64,000 nt of DNA, taken from positions 1-64,000 of the forward strand of contig CALTYZ010000002.1 of NCBI GenBank assembly GCA_943913645.1, read 5' to 3'. The notes under the pieces were generated by a model. That model saw nothing but the letters and a program-made list of their open reading frames with translations, made no database searches and had not been told where the DNA came from. Of this stretch, positions 16,533 through 25,497 are shown piece by piece; within the stretch, counting starts at the first letter, position 1; every line of letters starts with the position of its first letter. This DNA is from an uncultured Corynebacterium sp. Lineage in GTDB: Bacteria > Actinomycetota > Actinomycetes > Mycobacteriales > Mycobacteriaceae. Made by a program: the position numbers and the translations under genes.

Positions 16533-16553
16533 GTTGTGTGGGATGTGGTCCTG

Positions 16554-17453
16554 CTATGTGCGCTGTGCATGAGCGGCAAGCCAGATTGCCAACCTGCGCC
16601 AGGGTTCATTGTTGGCCGACGCCGCGGTGATCCGCCACTGATCGACGAGGTCGCGCTGCAGACGCTCAACAACCTGCGCCGCCTCCGCAGCGCTTGTCGG
16701 GCCCGGGCCCTCCGGGAATTCATAACCTGCCGCGGGCGCCGGAAGCGGCTGGGGAGCCCCCTCGTCGGCAGGTGCAGCAACAGGGGAAACGTTGGGGTCC
16801 GGAACCGGATCCGCAACGATGGTGCCCGCCTCGATGAACCGTGAAACTGCTTCAACGCGTTCAGTGGAGCTTTCCTGTACAGCATCGATGCGCTCACGCA
16901 GCGGTGGATCCGCGTACGCGCGTGCAACGCCAAGGGCGTAACTCAGCGCGTACTCTCGTTCGAGCATGGCCGCTGCGCCCTCCGCGTCGGCAGCTACCTC
17001 GCTGCCAGGCCAGTCCGTTGGTTGCTCTTGTGCTCCAAGGTGTACAGGTTCGAGTGCTGCGGCGTCGATTGCCTGCGCTACTACCAAGTCAACAGACTCA
17101 GCCGGTAACTGAGCTACGACCACGGCTGTCGCCGCCACGAGGTCAGCAATGGACTCTGTCGGTGGCAAGGCCTGCTCATCAAAGGAGACGTCGCACGAAG
17201 ACGGCGCCTCCCCTTCAGGGTTTGTGCCGCACAAGCGGATAGCTTCAGACTGGAGTTGCTCTGCGTGCATGCGGCGCAAGTCAGAAAACGCCGAATCACC
17301 TGCCCCGTCAGCTGCGGCTTGTTTGGCTAGGGTCATGATCTCCGGATTTGGACGCGGCCCTACGATGTCAACCACAGTGTCGACTGGAGAGCAGCCTGTA
17401 AGTCCGATCATCAGCGTTGCAGCAAGTGGCAGGCTGGTCAACAGCTTCTTCAT
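16554..17453 (-). CDS. DUF4439 (ferritin-like) lipoprotein
   Basis: 299 residues. A lipoprotein signal peptide (MKKLLTSLPLAATLMIGLTGC) carries the lipobox LTGC, so the mature protein is tethered to the outer face of the membrane. The C-terminal half, from AAAMLEREYALSYALGVARA onwards, is helical with Glu, Tyr and His spaced as in the DUF4439 ferritin-like domain, ending WRRLAIWLAAHAQRT. A DUF4439 gene occupies the same position beside proS and rimP in mycobacteria. The start is set by the signal peptide and by TAGCGT ending 7 nt upstream of ATG 17453. Function is not established. Confidence 0.85.
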   Translation of the reverse strand: MKKLLTSLPLAATLMIGLTGCSPVDTVVDIVGPRPNPEIMTLAKQAAADGAGDSAFSDLRRMHAEQLQSEAIRLCGTNPEGEAPSSCDVSFDEQALPPTESIADLVAATAVVVAQLPAESVDLVVAQAIDAAALEPVHLGAQEQPTDWPGSEVAADAEGAAAMLEREYALSYALGVARAYADPPLRERIDAVQESSTERVEAVSRFIEAGTIVADPVPDPNVSPVAAPADEGAPQPLPAPAAGYEFPEGPGPTSAAEAAQVVERLQRDLVDQWRITAASANNEPWRRLAIWLAAHAQRT

Positions 17454-17460
17454 CCGCCAC

Positions 17461-17477
17461 ACGCTACACGATAAGCT
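17461..17477. promoter_or_regulatory. Back-to-back leaderless promoters of the DUF4439 lipoprotein and rimP
   Basis: Minus strand TAGCGT (17461-17466) is 7 nt before ATG 17453. Plus strand TAAGCT (17472-17477) is 7 nt before ATG 17485. The start codons are 31 bp apart. Confidence 0.6.
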
Positions 17478-17484
17478 GACGGAC

Positions 17485-18027
17485 ATGGGATTTCCGTCCG
17501 CCGAAGCACTCGCCGCCATCGTCGCCCCTGTGGTTGCGGCGAAGAGTCTGGACTTGGAAGACATTCGCACCGTCCGATCTGGCAAGAAGTCACAAGTCGT
17601 TGTTGCAGTTGATGCCGATTCCAGCCCCTCGTCCGATCAACTGGAGGCGCTCAGTCAGGAGCTCAGTTCGCTTTTTGACGCCGCGGAGCAGGCAGGTGAG
17701 CTCAACTTTGGTCCTGGTTACACCCTCGAGGTGACAACCCGCGGGGTGGATGTGCCTCTGACGCAGCCGCGGCACTGGCGGCGCAACCGCGGACGATTGG
17801 TCAGAATCGGTAATGATCTGTGGCGCATCGGCGCGGTGAGCGAAGATGGAACTGAGGTTGCGCTTGTGACTGCGCGAACTAAAAATCCGAAGCTCGTGAC
17901 TCGTCCGGTTGTCGAACTTGCGAAAGCAGTGGTAGAAATTGAATTCAACCAGCCTGCGAAGAATGAAGCTGAGCTGGCGGCAATATCGTTCGAAGAGGCC
18001 TTACTTTATGGGGCCGGTGAGAGGTAA
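17485..18027 (+). CDS. rimP: Ribosome maturation factor RimP
   Basis: 180 residues. RimP assists late assembly of the 30S subunit. The N-terminal domain includes GKKSQVVVAVDAD, and the core motif YTLEVTTRGVDVPLTQPRHWRRNRGRLV is typical (here read as YTLEVTTRGVDVPL and RHWRRNRGR). A C-terminal SH3-like domain follows. It leads the rimP-nusA-ylxR-infB-rbfA translation/transcription block and is separated from nusA by 3 bp. The ATG at 17485 follows TAAGCT by 7 nt, so a leaderless start is likely; the longer open frame upstream runs antisense through the lipoprotein gene. Confidence 0.92.
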   Translation: MGFPSAEALAAIVAPVVAAKSLDLEDIRTVRSGKKSQVVVAVDADSSPSSDQLEALSQELSSLFDAAEQAGELNFGPGYTLEVTTRGVDVPLTQPRHWRRNRGRLVRIGNDLWRIGAVSEDGTEVALVTARTKNPKLVTRPVVELAKAVVEIEFNQPAKNEAELAAISFEEALLYGAGER

Positions 18028-18030
18028 TAA

Positions 18031-19074
18031 GTGAATATCGACCTCAACGCGCTCAAGGCGATAGAGACCAACCAGGGGATCGCGGTTGATGAGCTGCTAG
18101 ATACCATCGCGGCGGCCCTGCTGTGGGCGTATCGAGACTACCGTGAACACCCTCAGGGCGAGCGGGAGAACCCGCGCATTGATATCGATCGAGATACCGG
18201 TGACGTCACGGTAGTTGTCACCGAGCTGGATGAACAAGGTGGCGTTATTTCTGAGTATGACGACACCCCGGTGAACTTCTCGCGCATCGGCGCAGTTGCT
18301 GTGCGTGACGCGATTAAAAAGCAGCTGCGAATGGCTGAGGCGGGCCGCGCATTCACCGCATATTCGGGATTTGAAGGCCAAGTAGTTTCCGGGGTAGTCC
18401 AGCGCGATGTGAATGCGGAGTCCCGTGGGATCTCGGTGGTGCAGCTCGGTACTGAGTCAGACCCGCAGGACGGCATTCTGTTGCCAGCTGAGAAGATCCC
18501 CGGTGAGCGGCTCAGCCATGGGGACCGGGTGAAGGCCTACGTGGTCGGAGTGAACAAATCGGATCGCAACGTCGTTACCGTGAATCTCTCACGTACCCAT
18601 CCGGAGCTGGTTCGCGGATTGTTCGCTCTTGAGGTTCCGGAGGTGGCGGATGGATCGGTAGAGATTATCGCCATCGCGAGGGAGGCAGGGCATCGTTCAA
18701 AGGTTGCGGTACGGGCGACAGTGAAAGGCGTGAATGCCAAGGGTGCGTGCATCGGCCCGCGTGGGGCGCGCGTCACCAACATTATGGAGCAGTTGGGCGG
18801 CGAGAAGATCGACATTATCGACTACTCCGATGACCCGGCCACCTACGTGGGTAATGCGCTTGCCCCCTCGAAAGTGATCAGTGTTGAGGTGCTCGATGCT
18901 CAAGCGCAGACCGCCCGAGTGGTGGTGCCGGACTACCAGCTGTCGTTGGCGATCGGCAAGGAAGGGCAAAACGCGCGACTGGCGGCGCGGTTGACGGGGT
19001 GGAAGATTGACATTCACTCGGATGTGGCTGCCGCTGAGGATAACACCCTCGCTCCTGACGCCGAGCGCAAGTAG
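18031..19074 (+). CDS. nusA: Transcription termination/antitermination factor NusA
   Basis: 347 residues from a GTG start, 3 bp after rimP. NusA binds RNA polymerase and nascent RNA and modulates pausing, termination and antitermination. The N-terminal RNAP-binding domain (residues 1-105) is followed by an S1 domain (FEGQVVSGVVQRDV onward), KH1 (CIGPRGARVTNIMEQLGGEK) and KH2 (DYQLSLAIGKEGQNARLAAR). It lacks the acidic C-terminal repeats of enterobacterial NusA, as usual in actinobacteria. Confidence 0.96.
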   Translation: MNIDLNALKAIETNQGIAVDELLDTIAAALLWAYRDYREHPQGERENPRIDIDRDTGDVTVVVTELDEQGGVISEYDDTPVNFSRIGAVAVRDAIKKQLRMAEAGRAFTAYSGFEGQVVSGVVQRDVNAESRGISVVQLGTESDPQDGILLPAEKIPGERLSHGDRVKAYVVGVNKSDRNVVTVNLSRTHPELVRGLFALEVPEVADGSVEIIAIAREAGHRSKVAVRATVKGVNAKGACIGPRGARVTNIMEQLGGEKIDIIDYSDDPATYVGNALAPSKVISVEVLDAQAQTARVVVPDYQLSLAIGKEGQNARLAARLTGWKIDIHSDVAAAEDNTLAPDAERK

Positions 19075-19107
19075 TTGATCCGGAACTGCAAAGGGGCGCT
19101 TTTAGGT

Positions 19108-19141
19108 GGAACTTTAGTTCCCAGAGGTTATGGCGTAATCT
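19108..19141 (+). promoter_or_regulatory. Possible ylxR-infB promoter with a small palindrome
   Basis: GGAACT-TT-AGTTCC is a perfect palindrome at 19108-19121. TAATCT at 19136-19141 is a candidate -10, so the palindrome would cover the -35 area. It sits in the 144-bp nusA-ylxR gap. It could equally be a hairpin at the end of the nusA message. Confidence 0.3.
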
Positions 19142-19218
19142 AGATACCGGCTTGAAACCGAAAACCAGTGTGGGGTGCAGTGATGCTGTGCATCTCCCCG
19201 GGGAATAGAAGGACGTTG

Positions 19219-19548
19219 ATGAGCGCTACGGCTGAGAAACTTCAGCAACCGCGCTCTATCCGCATCCGGACCTGTATTGCGACGCGCCAGCGAAAGCCGG
19301 ACACGCGTTTATTGCGGGTTGTAGTTGATCCGGTCTGCCCTGATCGTCTGCGGGCAGATCCTCACCGTTGTTTGCCGGGGAGGGGCGCATGGATAACACC
19401 CACGCTGGACGCATTAGAGCTGGCGGAACAACGACGGGCATTCGCCCGCGCGCTTCGCGTATCCACCACGGTGGATACAAGTCATGTACGCACGTTCCTT
19501 GTCACTGGCGAGGACGACGCACACCAAGATTGGACGACCGAACACTGA
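19219..19548 (+). CDS. ylxR: YlxR-family (DUF448) RNA-binding protein
   Basis: 109 residues. YlxR family members lie between nusA and infB and bind RNA or the RNase P RNA in some species. The conserved opening RIRTCIATRQRKPDTRLLRVV, shown here as RTCIATRQRKP and LLRVV, and the GRGAWITPTLDALELAEQ segment are present. Start ATG 19219 has AGAAGGA 6 nt upstream; a longer frame reaches 19168. The C-terminal tail is acidic. Confidence 0.88.
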   Translation: MSATAEKLQQPRSIRIRTCIATRQRKPDTRLLRVVVDPVCPDRLRADPHRCLPGRGAWITPTLDALELAEQRRAFARALRVSTTVDTSHVRTFLVTGEDDAHQDWTTEH

Positions 19549-19686
19549 TGAGTACGCAACGATGAAGCAGCATCAGCGATGAAAGTCATTGACCACCCCT
19601 AGGCGGTCAGTAGCTTTGCCCGTATAAGCCGATCCGCGGCAGATACGACGAGGCACTGGCTCCTAGCAGACATACCAAGGAGACAC

Positions 19687-22572
19687 GTGCCCGGAAAGCT
19701 ACGCGTTCACGAACTGGCAAAACAGCTCGGCATAACAAGTAAGGAACTTCTCGCCACCCTGAAAGAACAGGGCGAGTTTGTGAAGACAGCATCTTCGACC
19801 ATCGAACCGCCGGTGGTGAAGAAGATGAAGGCCTATTACGAGGCTCAAGGCGGCGGGGACCAGGCTGAGGCGCCGAAAGAAACCAGCTCAAAGGCCGCTA
19901 AACCCGGCAAAACCACTCCCGCAAAACCAGGTGCGAAGCCTGCTGCCGCGAAACCAGGTCCGGCGAAATCAACGGCTGCTCAGCCTGCCGCAAAACAGCC
20001 AGCCAAGCCGGCTGAAGCACCAGCAGCGAAGCCAACGCCAAAGCCAGCTGCACCAAAACCATCTGCAAAACCGTCTGCAGCTGCTTCGCCGAACCAAGCT
20101 GCAGCGAGCCAGGCTGCTGCAAAGCAGGCGGCGCCTAAGCCTGCCTCGGCTGCGCAACCCGCTGCGAAGAATGCACCTAAGCCAGCGGCACCACGTCCTG
20201 CTGAGGGTGGGCCCACGCCGGGCGCAATGCCGCGTCCGATACCAAAACCAGGTGGGCGCCCACGAGTGGCGAATAACCCGTTTTCGTCGAATACTTCCGG
20301 TGGCCGTCCTGCTCCACGCCCGGGTGCTGGGCGCGGCGGCCCACAGACCGGAGGTCGCGGACGCGGCCCTGGTCAAGGGCCGGTTCCAGGCGGTCAGCGC
20401 TCAGCCGGAGAGCGCGGTGGACAACCTGGGGCAGGGCAGGGTCGCCCTGGCCCGCGTCCGGGAGGTAGGCGACCATCGCCTGCCGATATGGCAGCGCATC
20501 CGCCGTCACCGACGCAGATGCCTGCCAAAGCAGCGCCGGCGGGGCGTGGTGGCCGTGGTGGACAAGGTGGACCAGGCCGTGGTGGCCGTGGTGGGCACGG
20601 CGGACCGGGTCCTCGCGACGGTTTCCGGGGACGCGGCGGACGTCGCGGCGGCACTGCGGGCGCGTTTGGTCGTCCGGGTGGGGCGCCAGGGCGTGGTCGG
20701 AAATCCAAGCGTCAGAAGCGCACTGAGTACGAGGAGATGCACGCACCGAACGTCATCGGTGGTGTTCGTCTGCCTGACGGCGGGGGAGCAACGGTTCGCC
20801 TGCGTCAAGGGGCCACGTTGTCTGATTTGGCAGAAAAGATTGGCACCGAGGCGTCGAACCTGGTGCAGGCCTTGTTCAATCTCGGTGAGATGGTGACGGC
20901 AACGCAGTCTGTTTCTGAGGAGACGCTGCAGTTGCTCGGCGCGGAAATCAACTACGAGGTTGAGATCGTCTCTCCTGAAGATGAGGACCGTGAGCTGCTT
21001 GAATCCTTCGACCTGCAATTCGGTGAGGACGAAGGTGGGGAAGAGGCGCTTGAGCAGCGCCCACCAGTGGTTTCAGTCATGGGCCACGTCGATCATGGTA
21101 AGACCCGCCTGCTTGATACGGTGCGTCGCGCCAATGTCGGATCAGGGGAAGCCGGTGGCATTACCCAGGGCATCGGTGCATACCAGACCACCGTTGCGTT
21201 GGAGGATGAGTCGCGCACGATCACCTTCCTAGACACGCCGGGCCATGAGGCGTTTACTGCGATGCGTGCCCGCGGTGCGAAGTCCACGGATCTCGCCATC
21301 TTGGTGGTCGCAGCGGATGATGGCGTGATGCCGCAAACCGTTGAGGCAATCAATCACGCCAAGGCAGCGGAGCTACCGATCGTTGTAGCCGTCAACAAAG
21401 TGGATAAACCCGAGGCACAGCCGGACAAGATTCGGGGCCAACTTTCCGAGTACGGGCTCATTCCTGAAGAGTACGGCGGCGACACGATGTTTATCGATAT
21501 CTCGGCGAAGCAGAACACTGGTATTGATGAATTACTCGAAGCGGTATTGCTGACTGCAGACGCCGCGCTTGAGTTGACCGCAAACCCAGATATGGACGCT
21601 CAGGGGCTCGCTATCGAGTCCCATCTCGACCGTGGCCGCGGCCCGGTCTCAACGGTTGTCATCCAGCGTGGCACGTTGCGTGTCGGTGACTCGATCGTCG
21701 TAGGCGGCAACTTCGGCCGCGTGCGGCGCATGGTCGATGAATGGGGCAACGATGTTGAAGAGGCGGGCCCGTCTCGGCCAGTGCAGGTGCAAGGTCTCAA
21801 CGGCGTGCCTGGCCCAGGCGACAACCTGTTGGTAGTCGAAGACGACCGGGTAGCACGCCAGATTGCGGCGCAGCGCGATGCGCGACACCGCGCAGCAATG
21901 CAAGCGCGAACGAAGAAGCGTGTTTCGCTTGAGAACCTGGATCAGGCGCTCAAGGAGACCAGCCAGCTCAACCTCATCCTGAAAGGTGACAACGCCGGTT
22001 CCGTTGAGGCACTGGAGGAGGCGCTGCTCAAGATTGACGTCGATGACGAAGTCGAGGTCAACATTATTGACCGCGGCGTCGGCGCGGTGACGCAAACGAA
22101 CGTTTTGCTCGCCGCTGCATCGGATGCTGTCATTGTCGCCTTCAATGTACGTGCGGAAGGCAAGGCGACGGAGGAGGCGAACGCTGAGGGCGTAGAAATT
22201 CGTTACTACTCGGTGATTTACCAGGTCATTGAGGAAGTTGAGGCGGCACTTCGTGGCATGCTCAAGCCTGTCTACGAGGAGCGCGACCTCGGCGCAGCGG
22301 AAATCCGCCAGATTTTCAAGGCCTCTGCTGTCGGCCTCATTGCCGGTTGCATGGTTACCGAAGGCTCGGTCAAACGCGGCGCGAAGGTGCGTTTGGTCCG
22401 CGACGGCAACGTTATTACTCCGGATGCGACGATCGACTCGCTGCGTCGAGAGAAGGATGATGTCACCGAGGTAGCCAAGGGGTACGAATGCGGCATGGTG
22501 TTGTCTTACCCAGACATTCAGGTCGACGACATCATTCAGGCCTATGAAATGGTTGAAGTGCCGCGCAGCTAG
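19687..22572 (+). CDS. infB: Translation initiation factor IF-2
   Basis: 961 residues, GTG start with AAGGAGA 4 nt upstream. IF-2 is a GTPase that brings initiator tRNA to the 30S subunit. An IF2N domain (LRVHELAKQLGITSKELL) opens the protein. Residues about 60-335 are low complexity: first Ala/Pro/Lys repeats, then Gly/Arg-rich. A second IF2N follows. The G domain starts at GHVDHGKTRLLD (about residue 465), with DTPGHEAF and NKVD, then domains II-IV, ending DDIIQAYEMVEVPRS. The internal repeats on both strands of 19900-20720 are coding composition, not separate elements. Confidence 0.97.
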   Translation: MPGKLRVHELAKQLGITSKELLATLKEQGEFVKTASSTIEPPVVKKMKAYYEAQGGGDQAEAPKETSSKAAKPGKTTPAKPGAKPAAAKPGPAKSTAAQPAAKQPAKPAEAPAAKPTPKPAAPKPSAKPSAAASPNQAAASQAAAKQAAPKPASAAQPAAKNAPKPAAPRPAEGGPTPGAMPRPIPKPGGRPRVANNPFSSNTSGGRPAPRPGAGRGGPQTGGRGRGPGQGPVPGGQRSAGERGGQPGAGQGRPGPRPGGRRPSPADMAAHPPSPTQMPAKAAPAGRGGRGGQGGPGRGGRGGHGGPGPRDGFRGRGGRRGGTAGAFGRPGGAPGRGRKSKRQKRTEYEEMHAPNVIGGVRLPDGGGATVRLRQGATLSDLAEKIGTEASNLVQALFNLGEMVTATQSVSEETLQLLGAEINYEVEIVSPEDEDRELLESFDLQFGEDEGGEEALEQRPPVVSVMGHVDHGKTRLLDTVRRANVGSGEAGGITQGIGAYQTTVALEDESRTITFLDTPGHEAFTAMRARGAKSTDLAILVVAADDGVMPQTVEAINHAKAAELPIVVAVNKVDKPEAQPDKIRGQLSEYGLIPEEYGGDTMFIDISAKQNTGIDELLEAVLLTADAALELTANPDMDAQGLAIESHLDRGRGPVSTVVIQRGTLRVGDSIVVGGNFGRVRRMVDEWGNDVEEAGPSRPVQVQGLNGVPGPGDNLLVVEDDRVARQIAAQRDARHRAAMQARTKKRVSLENLDQALKETSQLNLILKGDNAGSVEALEEALLKIDVDDEVEVNIIDRGVGAVTQTNVLLAAASDAVIVAFNVRAEGKATEEANAEGVEIRYYSVIYQVIEEVEAALRGMLKPVYEERDLGAAEIRQIFKASAVGLIAGCMVTEGSVKRGAKVRLVRDGNVITPDATIDSLRREKDDVTEVAKGYECGMVLSYPDIQVDDIIQAYEMVEVPRS

Positions 22573-22583
22573 TGGGCGGTGAC

Positions 22584-22615
22584 ATGCACCCAGGGCTGGG
22601 TAGTCCTGGGTGCAT
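22584..22615 (+). terminator. Strong hairpin after infB
   Basis: ATGCACCCAGG (22584-22594) pairs perfectly with CCTGGGTGCAT (22605-22615) around a 10-nt loop. The following bases are not T-rich, so it may be a processing or stability hairpin, or a Rho-assisted terminator, between infB and rbfA. Confidence 0.5.
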
Positions 22616-22637
22616 CTCCTGGGGCTGGACGAAGCGT

Positions 22638-22643
22638 TAGGAT
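22638..22643 (+). promoter_or_regulatory. Candidate -10 for rbfA
   Basis: TAGGAT lies 50 bp before the rbfA start and after the infB hairpin. It would give a leader of about 43 nt ending in the GAAGGGAG Shine-Dalgarno. Confidence 0.4.
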
Positions 22644-22693
22644 AGGGCTGTTCATCCAGGATGGATCGCAATTCTTGCAGGAAGGGAGACAAG

Positions 22694-23131
22694 ATGGCTG
22701 ATAATCCACGCGCTCAGCGCCTTGCGAAGCAAATTCAGCAGATCGTGGCTACCACCATCGAGCGCGAGGTCAAAGACCCACGCCTCGAGCTTGTGACCAT
22801 TACGGATGTTCGCGTCACCGGTGATTTGCATGATGCGACGGTGTACTACACCGTGCGTGGGCGAGACATCAATGACGATCCCGATCTGGATGCTGCAGCC
22901 GAAGCGTTGCACCGAGCGCGCGGGCAAATTCGCAAGGTTGTCGGCGACGAACTCAGCGTGCGTTTCACCCCAACGCTGACGTTTGAGCTTGACCGTATTC
23001 CTGAGGCGTCAGCAAGCATGGAAGCTCTCCTCGATCGTGCTCGCGCCCGCGACGAAGAAACCGCGCGTCTTCGCGCCTCTGCCACCCCGGCTGGGGAAGC
23101 GAACCCGTATCGGACAATCTCAGAGGAGTAG
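22694..23131 (+). CDS. rbfA: Ribosome-binding factor A
   Basis: 145 residues. RbfA binds the 30S subunit during late maturation. The KH-type fold is recognisable: ADNPRAQRLAKQIQQIV, KDPRLELVTITDVRVTGDLH and the ending VRFTPTLTFELDRIPEAS before a charged tail of 30 residues. GAAGGGAGACAAG supplies a good RBS for ATG 22694. It follows infB after 121 bp and precedes nrnA by 21 bp. Confidence 0.94.
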   Translation: MADNPRAQRLAKQIQQIVATTIEREVKDPRLELVTITDVRVTGDLHDATVYYTVRGRDINDDPDLDAAAEALHRARGQIRKVVGDELSVRFTPTLTFELDRIPEASASMEALLDRARARDEETARLRASATPAGEANPYRTISEE

Positions 23132-23152
23132 GTCGAGGAATCGAAGGGCTGG

Positions 23153-24124
23153 ATGGAATCGTTGTTTCCCGGCGATGAGAAGCGTTTCGCTTCAGTTGCC
23201 GCTTCGCTACGCAGTGCGGACAAGGTCTCAGTTGTCACGCACATCAAACCCGATGCTGACGCGGTCGGTTCAGCATGTGGCTTGGCCGCAGGGTTGCGCG
23301 CCGCTGGGATTGCTGCGGCCGTATTCATCGGTCAGACCTACCCGCATCCCTCGAACCTGGACACGGTTCCGGGCGTGGACGCAATTACGTACGGTTCGTC
23401 CTTACCGGAGGACGGGCTTATCGTCACTGTCGACTGTGCTTCGCTCGGCCGGACTGGGTTGCTTCAGGAGCAGATCGCGGCACACCCCGAACGAGTCATC
23501 GTCATTGACCATCATGAGACGAACCGAGGTTTCGGAAAAACAAACTTAATCGTTGATGCGGAATCAACAACGACGATTATCAGGGAGCTGCTTCGCCACC
23601 TCGAAGTCGATCTGACGAGCGAGATTGCATACTGCCTCTACGCTGGCCTGGTTACCGATACCAGGAACTTTCGTTGGGGAACGCCCCGCATGCACACCCT
23701 GGCAGCTGAGTTGATGACCCATGGTCTGGATACCCGCGCGATTGCACTCGATTTGATGGATTCGATGAGTGCGCTGGATTTGCGCATTATGGGCGCGGTC
23801 CTCGCGGATCTTCAGACCTTCCGCGAAAAGGGGTTGACCGTGAGCGTCGTGGCGGTGCCTGCTGAGTCGCTGGCGCGAATGAGTCAGACTGCGGTGGAAA
23901 GTATCATCGAATACGCTCGTGCGTTGCAGGGCTCAGATGTTGGGGTGGTGTTGAAACAACAGGCGCCGAAGTACTGGGCAGTATCGCTGCGTTCTACTGC
24001 AATTGATGTGTCGCAGGTTGCCCACACTCTCGGTGGGGGAGGACATGTGCCTGCCGCAGGCTACTCGGCGCACGGAACACAAGATATGGTGACACGTGAA
24101 CTGCTCGCAGCGCTGCCTGGATAA
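23153..24124 (+). CDS. nrnA: DHH/DHHA1 phosphoesterase, NrnA-type oligoribonuclease/pAp phosphatase
   Basis: 323 residues. NrnA-type proteins degrade nano-RNA and dephosphorylate 3'-phosphoadenosine 5'-phosphate; in actinobacteria some also cleave cyclic dinucleotides. Metal-binding motifs: HIKPDADAVGS, TVDCASLGR, the DHH box VIDHHETN, and a fourth Asp in GLVTDTRNFRWGT. The C-terminal DHHA1 substrate motif GGGGHVPAAGYS is intact. Gene position after rbfA matches mycobacteria. RBS GAAGGG precedes ATG 23153. Confidence 0.92.
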   Translation: MESLFPGDEKRFASVAASLRSADKVSVVTHIKPDADAVGSACGLAAGLRAAGIAAAVFIGQTYPHPSNLDTVPGVDAITYGSSLPEDGLIVTVDCASLGRTGLLQEQIAAHPERVIVIDHHETNRGFGKTNLIVDAESTTTIIRELLRHLEVDLTSEIAYCLYAGLVTDTRNFRWGTPRMHTLAAELMTHGLDTRAIALDLMDSMSALDLRIMGAVLADLQTFREKGLTVSVVAVPAESLARMSQTAVESIIEYARALQGSDVGVVLKQQAPKYWAVSLRSTAIDVSQVAHTLGGGGHVPAAGYSAHGTQDMVTRELLAALPG

Positions 24125-24140
24125 GAACAGCCAGCTGGCC

Positions 24141-25439
24141 ATGCCGGTAACCGCGCGCAGCATTCTCGCACTAGCATTGCCCGCCCTTGGGGTGTTGATT
24201 GCAAACCCGCTCTACCTCCTTCTGGATACGGCGGTCGTGGGGCGTTTGGGTACTGCGGAACTAGCCGCGCTGGCCGCTGGCACCACCATTCAATCGATTG
24301 TGACGACCCAGCTGACGTTTTTGTCCTACGGCACCACCGCGCGCAGCTCTCGCCTCTACGGCGCCGGCAAGCGCTCTGCCGCTGTGGCAGAAGGGGTGCA
24401 GGCGACATGGGTTGCGCTTGCGGTCGGGTGTGCCATCGCTGTGCTTGTGTGGCTGCTGGCTCAACCCCTGGGCGTTTGGCTCACCCACGATGTCGCAACT
24501 GGGGCGGCGGCAGCGCAGTGGATGCGCGTAGCGGGCTGCGCTGTGCCATTGACGCTAGTGATCATGGCTGGCAATGGGTGGATGCGCGGTGTGCAAAACA
24601 CCCGCCTGCCGTTTGTGATAACGCTATGTGGGTTAGTTCCCGGGGCGGCGATCTTACCTGCGCTCGTTGCACGCTACGGGTTGGTAGGTTCGGCGATAGC
24701 AAACGTGATTGGTATGGGCATTGCCGCCGCACTCTTTCTGATTGTGCTTATTCGTGAGCATGCCCGAGGTAGCGGCGGTTCCTGGCGGCCGCAATGGTCT
24801 GTGATTCGCCAGCAGCTCATACTCGGACGTGATCTGATCCTGCGCTCGTTGTCGTTTCAGATTTCTCTGCTCGCCGCTGCCGCAGTCGCTGGGCGTTTTG
24901 GTGTCGCGACCCTTGCCGCGCACCAAATCCTGTTGCAACTGTGGAACCTGCTGACCTTAGTGCTTGACTCGTTAGCGATCGCTGCTCAAACGCTGACTGG
25001 GGCTGCGCTCGGGACTGGCCAGGTAGCTCGTGCCACAGCGGTAGCGAAGCAGACTACGAAGTATTCAACGGTTTTCGCACTCATGCTCGCCCTTGCGTTT
25101 GCGGTGGGGGCTCGACCGATCCAGGCGATCTTTACGCAGGATCAGGTTGTACTCGCGGACTTGGCCGTGCCGTGGTGGCTACTCATCGCGATGATTCTTG
25201 TTGGCGGGGTGGTGTTTGCGCTTGATGGGGTGCTGCTCGGAGCCAGTGACGCAAAGTTTCTGCGTAACCTCACTATCATTTCCGTGTTGGGCGCATTTGT
25301 GCCGATGACGGTGCTGTCAGCTCAGCTTGGGTGGGGCCTGACCGGTATTTGGGTCGGCCACCTCGCATCTGTTGTGGTGCGCCTCCTCGGCGTGATCGTG
25401 CGGTTCCGATCGATGCGCTGGGTTGATCCGGCACCGTGA
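24141..25439 (+). CDS. MATE-family efflux transporter (DinF-like)
   Basis: 432 residues from ATG 24141, with about 12 hydrophobic segments. The MATE opening is clear: ILALALPALGVLIANPLYLL and DTAVVGRLGTAELAAL. The family exports cationic drugs or metabolites using Na+ or H+ gradients; DinF members are often SOS-linked in other bacteria, though no LexA box is visible here. An upstream in-frame ATG at 24096 would overlap nrnA, so I prefer the second. The substrate cannot be predicted. Confidence 0.88.
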   Translation: MPVTARSILALALPALGVLIANPLYLLLDTAVVGRLGTAELAALAAGTTIQSIVTTQLTFLSYGTTARSSRLYGAGKRSAAVAEGVQATWVALAVGCAIAVLVWLLAQPLGVWLTHDVATGAAAAQWMRVAGCAVPLTLVIMAGNGWMRGVQNTRLPFVITLCGLVPGAAILPALVARYGLVGSAIANVIGMGIAAALFLIVLIREHARGSGGSWRPQWSVIRQQLILGRDLILRSLSFQISLLAAAAVAGRFGVATLAAHQILLQLWNLLTLVLDSLAIAAQTLTGAALGTGQVARATAVAKQTTKYSTVFALMLALAFAVGARPIQAIFTQDQVVLADLAVPWWLLIAMILVGGVVFALDGVLLGASDAKFLRNLTIISVLGAFVPMTVLSAQLGWGLTGIWVGHLASVVVRLLGVIVRFRSMRWVDPAP

Positions 25440-25497
25440 TGGGACGCCAAAAACCACGCCGAAGACCACAGCAAGGACTCTGTGATAGGAACTAGCT

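Noticed and set aside
19900..20720. Dense repeats inside infB, resembling a repeat element on both strands
   Set aside because: They are low-complexity Ala/Pro/Lys and Gly/Arg codons of the IF-2 N-terminal region; not a mobile element or CRISPR.
23153..25439. Possible SOS link of the MATE (DinF-like) gene
   Set aside because: No LexA box is visible upstream; the gene probably reads through from nrnA.
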